Part shown: positions 50,462 to 58,831 of the stretch, piece after piece | Layout of the letters: every line of letters starts with the position of its first letter | Position numbering within the stretch: the first letter of the stretch is position 1 | Origin: Porticoccaceae bacterium | GTDB lineage: Bacteria; Pseudomonadota; Gammaproteobacteria; Pseudomonadales; Porticoccaceae | Reading direction: 5' to 3' | Assembly (NCBI GenBank): GCA_028822155.1 | Contig: JAPKEJ010000003.1 | Coordinates: 1 to 64,000, forward strand | Length of the DNA stretch: 64,000 nucleotides | The notes under the pieces: generated by a model | What the model saw: only the letters and a program-made list of their open reading frames with translations | Told to the model about the DNA's origin: nothing | Databases searched by the model: none | Made by a program: the position numbers and the translations under genes

Positions 50462-51853
50462 CTATTGATGTATTGAAAGGCCGAGGCTATCTAATACAGA
50501 CTCGTGCATACCTTCAGAAACTGTGGGGTGGGCGTAAATGGTATGCGCAAGCTCCTGCGCTGTAGCCTTAAGCTGTTGCGCTATACCAAAACCCTGAATT
50601 TGTTCAGTGACTTCTGCGCCAATCATATGGGCGCCCAGTAGTTCGCCTGTATTAGTATCAAATACTGTTTTGACCAGCCCTTCGCCTTCATTAATCGCGA
50701 GAGCCTTGCCGTTGGCACCGAGGTTAAAGCGTCCGACTCTAATACTATGACCGGCCGCAGTGGCTTGCGCTTCGGTGAGTCCGACACTAGCAATTTGCGG
50801 GCGACAGTAGGTGCAGCCCGGTATCTGATCTTTATTTAAGGGATTAACACCTTCGACACCGACAATTTTTTCGACACAGATAACAGCTTCGTGGCTGGCT
50901 TTGTGAGCTAACCATGGGGGACCTGCGACATCGCCAACAGCATATAATCCCGACAGATTGGTTTTGCCAAATTCGTCGGCGATCAAAAAGCCTTTGTCAG
51001 TAGCGACACCGAGTCTCTCAAGACCGAGGCGCTCAATATTACCCCTGATACCGACAGCCAAAATCACTTGATCAAACATCAGAGCCTGTTGGCCGTCTGG
51101 CCCAATAATGTGCGCCACAGTCTCTGCGCCTGCGCGCTCAACAGATTGGACCAAGTTGTTGGTCAGTACTTTGATACCACGCTTCTTGAAGGATTTTTCA
51201 GCTATCTGTGAAATTTCGGGATCTTCTGCCGGCGTGATTCGTTTTTCTGCTTCGACGAGGGTGACATTGGTGCCTAGGTCGTTGTACAGGCTGGCAAATT
51301 CGACGCCAATAGCACCAGCGCCTATCACTAGTAAGTTCTTTGGCATGATCGCGGGCGTCATGGCTTCGCTAGCTCCCCAGACAAGGTCACCGTCGATCTC
51401 GATGCCGGGTAGATTGCGGGCCCGCGCGCCTGTAGCAAGGATAATATGCTTGGCTTTGTACTGTGTGACTTTACCTTCCTGCATCACGTCGAGTAGGCAT
51501 TTTTCGGCCAGACTCGCGGTGCCGTCAATCACTGTGATATTGTTTTTTTGCATCAGGTAGGCAACACCCTTGCTCAGTTTGCTAACTACCGAACGACTGT
51601 GCTGCACCAGCTTGTTGATATCAAAGTTAATATTATCAATGGTAAATCCGAAGTGCTTTGCCTCTTTTAAAGTATGGGCGATATCGGCGCCGCGAAGCAG
51701 GGCCTTGGTCGGGATACAGCCCCAGTTTAAACAGACACCACCGAGGTGCTGCTTTTCAACTAAGGCGGTTTTAAGACCCAGTTGAGCTGCACGGATAGCC
51801 GCGACATAGCCTCCGGGACCACCGCCAACGACGATAAGGTCATATTGCTGCAT
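50462..51853 (-). CDS. lpdA: Dihydrolipoyl dehydrogenase (E3)
   Basis: GGVCLNWGCIPTKALL redox motif, TNLSGLYAVGDVAGPPWLAHKASHE, YAHPTVSEG. Confidence 0.95.
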   Translation of the reverse strand: MQQYDLIVVGGGPGGYVAAIRAAQLGLKTALVEKQHLGGVCLNWGCIPTKALLRGADIAHTLKEAKHFGFTIDNINFDINKLVQHSRSVVSKLSKGVAYLMQKNNITVIDGTASLAEKCLLDVMQEGKVTQYKAKHIILATGARARNLPGIEIDGDLVWGASEAMTPAIMPKNLLVIGAGAIGVEFASLYNDLGTNVTLVEAEKRITPAEDPEISQIAEKSFKKRGIKVLTNNLVQSVERAGAETVAHIIGPDGQQALMFDQVILAVGIRGNIERLGLERLGVATDKGFLIADEFGKTNLSGLYAVGDVAGPPWLAHKASHEAVICVEKIVGVEGVNPLNKDQIPGCTYCRPQIASVGLTEAQATAAGHSIRVGRFNLGANGKALAINEGEGLVKTVFDTNTGELLGAHMIGAEVTEQIQGFGIAQQLKATAQELAHTIYAHPTVSEGMHESVLDSLGLSIHQ

Positions 51854-51868
51854 AGTCAGTCCTACTCC

Positions 51869-53353
51869 TTATACCAGCATGGGCGCAGGCTGCTCAAGAT
51901 AACCTTTAAGAACAGACATAAATTGCGCGGCGATAGCACCATCAATAATACGGTGATCGCTGGATAGGGTTAGGCTCATCACAGTTGCTATCGCCAGCTC
52001 ACCATTTTTGACTACAGAGCGCGGTTCGCCAGCGCCCACGGCCAAAATAGCACCCTGAGGTGGGTTAATGATTGCGTCAAACTGTTTTATACCGTACATA
52101 CCCAGATTAGAAATACAGAAACTACCACCCTGAAATTCGTCGGGCTTGAGACGGTTTAGTTTGGCTCTGGTGGCAAGATCACGTATTTCATTGGAAATAG
52201 CTATCAGGCCCTTGCGGTTTGCCTGAGTAACGATAGGCGTAATTAAGCCATCATTGATAGCGACTGCAACACTAATATTGGCATCGTTAAAATAGGTTAT
52301 CTGTTCACCGTCAAACTGCACATTCAGCGCGGGGATTTTGATCAGTGCGCTGGCGCAAGCTTTAACAATAAAATCATTAACCGAGATTTTAGCCTCTGAA
52401 TTATCGCTATTGACTTGTTTGCGCACGGCCAGAAGATTGTCTAGTTCTACGTCAATTTGCACCCGGTAATGGGGCGCGGTTTGCTTCGACGACTGCAGTC
52501 GCATGGCAATGGACTTGCGCACACCACTAATAGCATGAGACTCAGAGCTAACTGCTAATACAGCATCGACACTTCCGGTAGATTGGGCTGGCAACCTATT
52601 CTTCAGCGCAACTGCGGCCTCAACATCGGCTTTGCAGACTCGCCCTCGATCTCCACTGACTCGGCATTCGAGCAGATTAATACCCAACTGCTCTGCGATA
52701 CGCCGTGCGACTGGCGTTGCTTTAACATTGCTGTCATCGCCGTATCGAATTTCAGAAGGGGCCGCACTATTGGTATCCAATAGTCTGCCACCGAAGGCGG
52801 TAACGGCAGCTTCCAAGTCGCGTTTGGATACTCGTCCATGGCGGCCTGTACCGGTTATGTTATTTAGATTCACGCCATAGTCTACTGCTAGGCGACGGGC
52901 GACAGGAGAGGCTGAGACATGCCTGTCGTCCTCCCCTTCGGCTAGTTTTTTGGCATTGCTGCTCGAGGACTGCGGTGGTGACGCGGTGGTGATAGCGTCA
53001 ATAGCAGTTGCCTCTGGCGTAGTCAATTCAGCGGTGGCACCTTCTGATGTCTCAACGACTTTGTGGCTCGCAATAAACGCCTGAATATCTTCGTCACTAG
53101 TATCCGCTGATGCCAGCACTGCCAGAATGGAACCTACACGATGAGTTTCACCAGGATGCGCAACAATAGCCCGCAGAATGCCGCTGTCTGATGCGGTAAC
53201 TGTATTGACGATCTTGCTAGTTTCGACATCCACTAGATCGTCCTCGACGTTGACCTGATCGCCTATTTCGATGTGCCAGAGATTGATTTCACCTTCGGAC
53301 ATTTCCATACCCCATTTGGGCATATCGACCGACTTGATTTCATTTATCATCAT
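51869..53353 (-). CDS. 2-oxoacid dehydrogenase E2 (dihydrolipoamide acyltransferase) with two E3-binding domains
   Basis: Lipoyl motif DVETSKIVN, two PSBD-like segments, catalytic SSDHRIIDGA. Confidence 0.94.
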   Translation of the reverse strand: MMINEIKSVDMPKWGMEMSEGEINLWHIEIGDQVNVEDDLVDVETSKIVNTVTASDSGILRAIVAHPGETHRVGSILAVLASADTSDEDIQAFIASHKVVETSEGATAELTTPEATAIDAITTASPPQSSSSNAKKLAEGEDDRHVSASPVARRLAVDYGVNLNNITGTGRHGRVSKRDLEAAVTAFGGRLLDTNSAAPSEIRYGDDSNVKATPVARRIAEQLGINLLECRVSGDRGRVCKADVEAAVALKNRLPAQSTGSVDAVLAVSSESHAISGVRKSIAMRLQSSKQTAPHYRVQIDVELDNLLAVRKQVNSDNSEAKISVNDFIVKACASALIKIPALNVQFDGEQITYFNDANISVAVAINDGLITPIVTQANRKGLIAISNEIRDLATRAKLNRLKPDEFQGGSFCISNLGMYGIKQFDAIINPPQGAILAVGAGEPRSVVKNGELAIATVMSLTLSSDHRIIDGAIAAQFMSVLKGYLEQPAPMLV

Positions 53354-54390
53354 TAGGCTCCCAATACTTCCCGAACAGCGGCAAGAACTTTATCCACGTT
53401 TGGAACGTAGGCGTCTTCTAATTCAGGGGCAAAAGGAACCGGCGTATGTGGTGCAGTAACAGTGCGAATCGGCGCCCGTAAACTATAGAAGCCTTTTTCA
53501 GCAACAATGCCGGCGATGTCTGAGGCAAGGCCACAGCGAGGATTACCTTCGTCAACCACAACCAGTCGGCCAGTGACTTCGACGCTCTCAAGAATTGCCT
53601 CGTCGTCCAGCGGTGATACGGTGCGTGGATCGATAACGTCGCAAGTAATACCTTCTTTAGCCAGAATGTCAGCTGCGGCGATGGCGTGGGTAACCATATT
53701 GGATATGGCAACTATCGTTACATCTGTGCCCTGGCGCGGAAACGCAGCCTCACCAAAGGGGATAGCGTACTGTTCGTCAGGTACTTCACAGGCATTATCG
53801 TACATGACCTTATGTTCAAGGAAAATAACTGGATCGTCATCCCGAATAGCCTGGACCATCAAGCCCTTGGCGTCGTAAGCATTGCTAGGCATTACCACCT
53901 TAAGGCCAGCAATATGGGTCACGATTGAGTGCAGCATACTAGAATGTTGAGCGCCGGCACGCCAGCCTGCGCCGACGGTACCGCGAATCACCATAGGGGT
54001 TTTTGATTTGCCACCGAACATATAGCGAAATTTAGCTGCCTGATTAAAAATTTGATCGAATGAGACGCCGATAAAGTCAAAAAACATAAGTTCTGCCACC
54101 GGCCGTAAGCCATTGTTGGCAGCGCCGGCCGCAGCACCGATAATAGCCGCCTCACTAATAGGTGTGTCTATTACTCTCTCGCGACCAAATTCTGGCATCA
54201 GGCCTTTTGTAATACCAAAAACACCACCATAGGCATCGTCTTGGCCATCACAACCTGCACCACCGGAAACTTCTTCTCCCAGAATGATAACGGTTGGATC
54301 GCGGCGCATTTCTTCACGCAAGGCATCATTAATTGCTTCACGGATAGTCTTCAGTGAAGTCTTACCGGCTATATTTGAATTGTTAGTCAT
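53353..54390 (-). CDS. 2-oxoacid dehydrogenase E1 beta subunit
   Basis: REEMRRDPTVIILGEEVSGG, GVFGITKGLMPEFGRERVIDTPISEAAIIGAA, DPRTVSPLD; start at MTNNSNIAGK. Confidence 0.94.
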   Translation of the reverse strand: MTNNSNIAGKTSLKTIREAINDALREEMRRDPTVIILGEEVSGGAGCDGQDDAYGGVFGITKGLMPEFGRERVIDTPISEAAIIGAAAGAANNGLRPVAELMFFDFIGVSFDQIFNQAAKFRYMFGGKSKTPMVIRGTVGAGWRAGAQHSSMLHSIVTHIAGLKVVMPSNAYDAKGLMVQAIRDDDPVIFLEHKVMYDNACEVPDEQYAIPFGEAAFPRQGTDVTIVAISNMVTHAIAAADILAKEGITCDVIDPRTVSPLDDEAILESVEVTGRLVVVDEGNPRCGLASDIAGIVAEKGFYSLRAPIRTVTAPHTPVPFAPELEDAYVPNVDKVLAAVREVLGA

Positions 54391-54400
54391 TTTAGTACCC

Positions 54401-55372
54401 TTAGTATGAGCAGTAGACATCGGACAAAAGGTCCGTGGCGGGATCTGGGTGCGGTGCAACCAAAGCGTCCGCAACAGCTTTTTCTATTTCAGCCATTATT
54501 TCTTTGTCAATCTTGTTCATGGCCACGGCTTTTAGCCAGCCTTCAGCGATAACGCGCTCGCGGAATATCTTTAAGCAGTCCTGGCTCTTGCGAGCATCTT
54601 TAATTTCATTGGTACCACGATAAAGCTGGGGGTCACCAATGAAATGACCGTCGAAACGCACACACATGGCTTCGATCGCTGTAGGGCCTCCGCCATCACG
54701 CGCTCGTTGAGTCGCTACTTTCATCGCTTCGTAGGTGGTAAAGAAGTCGAGGCCATCAATACACTCAGCAGGCATACCAAAACCGGCGTTGCGATCGGTC
54801 AAACTGTCGCAACCGAGACCGTACTTGGCGGCAGTACCTTCGGCATAACCATTGTTTTCATAAACAAATACATGGGGCAGCTGTAACACAACCGCTAGGT
54901 TCATGGCTTCCATTACAGTACCTTGGTTAGCACTGCCATCACCGTTAAAAGACACTGCGACATTTTTAGTACGCAAGGTCTTGGCTGCTAGGGCAGCACC
55001 GTTAACCAGAGGGGGGCCGCCACCAACAATAGCATTAGCGCCAAGCATGCCTTTGTCGATATCAGCGATATGCATGGAGCCACCTTTACCTTTGCAAAGG
55101 CCGGTAGATCTGCCCATGATTTCTTTCATCATGCGACCAATGTCACAGCCTTTAGCTATGCAATGGCCATGGCCGCGGTGGGTGCTGCCGATAATATCTT
55201 TGTCGCTTAGGTCAATACAAGAGGCAACTGCGATTGCTTCTTGACCGTTAGATACATGAACAAAACCTGGAATATTCCCTCCCATGAATTCTTTAACGCA
55301 ACGCTCTTCGAACTCGCGAATGGTTTTCATCGAGCGATAGGCTCTGAGTAGAAAATCAGTTTGATACGGCAT
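54401..55372 (-). CDS. 2-oxoacid dehydrogenase E1 alpha subunit
   Basis: TPP motif GDGSANQGTVMEAMNLAVVLQLPHVFVYENN, STHRGHGHCIAKG. Confidence 0.94.
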   Translation of the reverse strand: MPYQTDFLLRAYRSMKTIREFEERCVKEFMGGNIPGFVHVSNGQEAIAVASCIDLSDKDIIGSTHRGHGHCIAKGCDIGRMMKEIMGRSTGLCKGKGGSMHIADIDKGMLGANAIVGGGPPLVNGAALAAKTLRTKNVAVSFNGDGSANQGTVMEAMNLAVVLQLPHVFVYENNGYAEGTAAKYGLGCDSLTDRNAGFGMPAECIDGLDFFTTYEAMKVATQRARDGGGPTAIEAMCVRFDGHFIGDPQLYRGTNEIKDARKSQDCLKIFRERVIAEGWLKAVAMNKIDKEIMAEIEKAVADALVAPHPDPATDLLSDVYCSY

Positions 55373-55411
55373 GGAGATGCCCCTTTGTTAGATTAATTAC
55401 AGGCTGTTTAA

Positions 55412-55451
55412 ACTATACATCTTTTAAGTAAAAAAACAAACATGATGGTTT
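55412..55451 (-). promoter_or_regulatory. Promoter with overlapping operator site A (operator 55434-55451)
   Basis: Minus strand TTGTTT -16 nt- TATAGT; operator AAACAA-ACATGA-TGGTTT overlaps the -35. Confidence 0.65.
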
Positions 55452-55634
55452 GGTAATATTCTAATCCAAAAAGAAGGATAATAGACGCCGTTGCACATTT
55501 ATTTACTAGTGTTTTTGATAGCAGGCTAATCAATGGAGGTAAAGGTTTCGGGTATAAACTGAGACCTAATAAAGGCGTCACTCTTTAGGCTTATCGCTGA
55601 TGGAATTTCGTGTTCAAAATCATTCCAGCATCAC

Positions 55635-55955
55635 CTAAAATTGTGTTGTAGGCAGATGCACGACCAAGCCATCGAGTTCGCTGGTAACCACGACTTGGCA
55701 GGATAGGCGACTATTACCCTTTGGCTCGGCTACACAGGTCAGCAAGTCGTTTTCCATCTCGCTGGCAGCGTCGACTTTATCTACCCAGCTTTCGTCGATA
55801 TAGCAATGGCAGGTAGCGCAACTACATGACCCGCCGCACTCAGCGACAATTCCTTCTACCATATTATCCACAGCGGCTTGCATCAGAGTAGTGCCGATTT
55901 GAACATTGATTTCTTGATGGTTACCGTTAGCTTCTATGTAAGTGACTGAGGGCAT
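55635..55955 (-). CDS. [2Fe-2S] ferredoxin, adrenodoxin/putidaredoxin type
   Basis: AECGGSCSCATCHCYI and RLSCQVV cluster ligands. Confidence 0.93.
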   Translation of the reverse strand: MPSVTYIEANGNHQEINVQIGTTLMQAAVDNMVEGIVAECGGSCSCATCHCYIDESWVDKVDAASEMENDLLTCVAEPKGNSRLSCQVVVTSELDGLVVHLPTTQF

Positions 55956-56117
55956 ACTTAGATTCCGTAATAAGTTTATTTATCGAGCCTTATTAGGTTT
56001 TGGCAAAACCAGCTAGGCCATAGTTTGTGCTGTCAATCATGCCTGGCTAAGAAGCGCCTTTAACAACAACGGCTCATTAGCTTGTTGCTCTGGGTGTTGC
56101 TGCGACCTGGGATCAGC

Positions 56118-56157
56118 ACTATACATCTTTAGAAATAAAAAACAAACAAGACGGTTT
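56118..56157 (-). promoter_or_regulatory. Promoter with overlapping operator site B (operator 56140-56157)
   Basis: Minus strand TTGTTT -16 nt- TATAGT; operator AAACAA-ACAAGA-CGGTTT overlaps the -35. Confidence 0.65.
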
Positions 56158-56263
56158 TGATCAGTGAGTAGCAATATGTCCGAGCGTCTAGACGGGATGC
56201 CTTTAGCGTAGTGATACGTTTTCACTCTATGCGGCTGAGTAAATTTACAGCAACCCTATAAAT

Positions 56264-57490
56264 CTAGTTACCCGATGGAATATCCTTAAATGCTAGCCCT
56301 TTGTCAGCACGAGGATCTTGCGGTAAGCCCAGTACTCGTTCGGCTATAATATTTTTCAATATTTCGTCTGTACCGCCAGCGATACGTAAGCCAGCAGAGC
56401 CAAGCCAAGCATCGTGAAAACTATGTACATCGGCATCATCAGTTTTTAGCATACCCGCCATATCTAGAGAGTCGATACCAAAATTACCAATAGCTTGTAG
56501 TTTATTGGCACTGACCACCTTGGTGATTGAGGCCTCAGGCCCTGGAGTGTCACCTTTAGAGAGAGCGGACATGGTTCGCAGCTTTGTGTTTTTTAAGCCG
56601 CTGGCCTGGCAGTACCAGTCAGCAATAGATTCGCGCACCCCGCTGTTTTTAATCATAGGTTGGCCGTGATCATCCTGACCTTGGGCCCACTCAAATGCTT
56701 CTTTGGCGTCAGCACCGTTGGCATCACCCACGGCAAGTCGTTCATTCATTAAAGTGGTAATAGCGACTCTCCAACCATCACCAATAGCCCCCAGTCTTTG
56801 GCTGTCTGGGATACGGACATCATTGAAATACACCTCGTTGAAAGAAGAGCCACCGGTGATCTGTTTGATCGGTCTGATATCAATGCCGGGTGATTTCATA
56901 TCAACAAAGAAAAAGGTCATCCCTGCATGCTTTTCGATATTGGGGTCATGTCTAACTACGATTATGCCGTAGTCACAAAAATGAGCCCCTGAGGTCCAGA
57001 CCTTTTGACCGTTAATAATCCAATCATCACCATCTTGAACTGCTTTACTGCGTAAACCTGCAACGTCAGATCCGGCTGAGGGTTCAGAGAAGAGCTGGCA
57101 CCATATTTCTTCCCCTGCCGCCATCGGAGGCAGATATCGGGCTTTTTGCTGATCTGATGCATATTGCATCATCACCGGCCCAGCCATACCTAGGCCAATT
57201 TCATAGACGCCACGGGGCACATTAAATTTGGATTCCTCTTGGCCCCAAATAATTCTCTCAATGGCCGAGGCTTCGAGGCCTCCATAGTGTTTTGGCCAAT
57301 GTAACATTGCCCAGCCGGCATCGAACTTCTTTTTTTGCCAAGCTCTGGCAGAATTTAGAAAGTCATGTTCGTCTACTCTGCCGTATCGTTCGTCATTACC
57401 AGTACCGCCTTTAAGCTGAGCATTTTTTTCCAACCAACCTCTACATGTAGCTCTGAATTCGCTTTCTTGATGAGTATCATTGAAATCCAT
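56264..57490 (-). CDS. Acyl-CoA dehydrogenase (pair member)
   Basis: FSEPSAGSDVAGL, GQKVWTSGAH, GGTDEILKNIIAERVLGLP. Confidence 0.93.
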   Translation of the reverse strand: MDFNDTHQESEFRATCRGWLEKNAQLKGGTGNDERYGRVDEHDFLNSARAWQKKKFDAGWAMLHWPKHYGGLEASAIERIIWGQEESKFNVPRGVYEIGLGMAGPVMMQYASDQQKARYLPPMAAGEEIWCQLFSEPSAGSDVAGLRSKAVQDGDDWIINGQKVWTSGAHFCDYGIIVVRHDPNIEKHAGMTFFFVDMKSPGIDIRPIKQITGGSSFNEVYFNDVRIPDSQRLGAIGDGWRVAITTLMNERLAVGDANGADAKEAFEWAQGQDDHGQPMIKNSGVRESIADWYCQASGLKNTKLRTMSALSKGDTPGPEASITKVVSANKLQAIGNFGIDSLDMAGMLKTDDADVHSFHDAWLGSAGLRIAGGTDEILKNIIAERVLGLPQDPRADKGLAFKDIPSGN

Positions 57491-57499
57491 GTGCGCCCC

Positions 57500-58621
57500 T
57501 TATTGTGAACTATTGAGATTAGATCTTTCTAATCCGCTGACGAGTTTCTCTTTCCATGCTGCAAGGGATCCTATATTCAATGATAGTAACTTTGATCGCC
57601 TATAAAACAGATGACAGTCATATTCCCAGGTAAACCCGTTGCCGCCGTGGGTTTGTATGTTTTCTTTAGAGCAAAACTGAAAGGCTTCTGTTGAGCTGAC
57701 TCTCGCAGTGGCTGCGGCTACCTCTAGCTCAGTCGAATCATTCAACAAAGCCCAAGCAGCATAGTACGTATTTGATTTGGCCAGAGTAAGTCCGATATAC
57801 ATATCAGCAAGCTTGTGTTTGATGGCTTGATAGGAACCAATAGCTCGGCCAAAGGCAAACCGCTGTTTGGCGTACTCACTGGCCATATCTAGTGTCGCTT
57901 GGGCACCGCCAATTTGTTCAAAACTGAAGAGCACGGCTGCTTGATTAAGGATGTTTTGCAGAAGGGCCCAACCACCTCCAGCATCACCCACCAGTTGACT
58001 ATTGGCATTGTTAAACTCAATTAAAGAGTGGCCCCGGCTATTATCAATAGTGTCCTGGTCATGTACTTCGCAGTTATTATTAGTTAGATCAACCAGTCTT
58101 AAGTCGCTGCCTAGCTCGCTCTTACAGATAACCAGTACATGAGTTGCAACGCTAGCGTCGGGGACGGCTATTTTTGTTCCAGTTATTTGATTATTGTCGA
58201 CGCTGACCTTAATGTTATTCTCAGTTGGCGCGAATAATTGTTCAGTGATCGCTAGGGTGCCTACACATTCTCCAGATATTAACTTAGGCAATATCTCGCT
58301 TTTAATCTGTTCATCGGCGAATTTTATGATGGCCTCTGTGAACAGATAAACCGATGATGAAAAGGGAACTGGAGCCAATGACCGTCCTAACTCTTCGGCA
58401 ATCACGCAGAGTTCTAAGTGACCCAACCCTAAGCCCTCATATAGTTCAGGGATACGAATACCTGTCCAGCCCATTTCCAGCACTTTTGCCCATAGATCTT
58501 TATCGTACTGCTGCTTGGTATCAAGAACTGATCGGCTTTTTTGTATGGATTGTTCTTTCTCAAGGAATTTTCGAGCTTCGGATTGAAGAAATTTTTGGTC
58601 ATCTGAAAAATCTAGGTTCAT
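57500..58621 (-). CDS. Acyl-CoA dehydrogenase (pair member)
   Basis: YAKQRFAFGRAIGSYQAIKHKLADMY, IQTHGGNGFTWEYDCHLFYRR. Confidence 0.92.
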   Translation of the reverse strand: MNLDFSDDQKFLQSEARKFLEKEQSIQKSRSVLDTKQQYDKDLWAKVLEMGWTGIRIPELYEGLGLGHLELCVIAEELGRSLAPVPFSSSVYLFTEAIIKFADEQIKSEILPKLISGECVGTLAITEQLFAPTENNIKVSVDNNQITGTKIAVPDASVATHVLVICKSELGSDLRLVDLTNNNCEVHDQDTIDNSRGHSLIEFNNANSQLVGDAGGGWALLQNILNQAAVLFSFEQIGGAQATLDMASEYAKQRFAFGRAIGSYQAIKHKLADMYIGLTLAKSNTYYAAWALLNDSTELEVAAATARVSSTEAFQFCSKENIQTHGGNGFTWEYDCHLFYRRSKLLSLNIGSLAAWKEKLVSGLERSNLNSSQ

Positions 58622-58831
58622 AGTTTTATACTTTTTTCGGTTATCTTATCATTGCTTAGGGGCCCTAGAATATAGTTCTATTTGACCTAAATGCAAGAGA
58701 TGGCCTTTGTTTAGTGGTCTAAATAGGTGGAAACAGGCTAGGTGGGGAAGATTTAGAGCTAACCGAATCTAGCGACTGCATAGTTTCTAAGATTATTGTT
58801 TATTTCAATAGGGCAATAATGATCCTACAGC

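Noticed and set aside
56037-56225. 62-aa ORF upstream of the ferredoxin
   Set aside because: Its start lies upstream of the predicted promoter; no coding evidence
8652-58621. Biosynthetic gene cluster interpretation (SnoaL, ABM, P450, SRPBCC suggest polyketide tailoring)
   Set aside because: No PKS, NRPS or terpene synthase; dominance of ACAD, CoA ligase, thiolase and Rieske genes fits catabolism better
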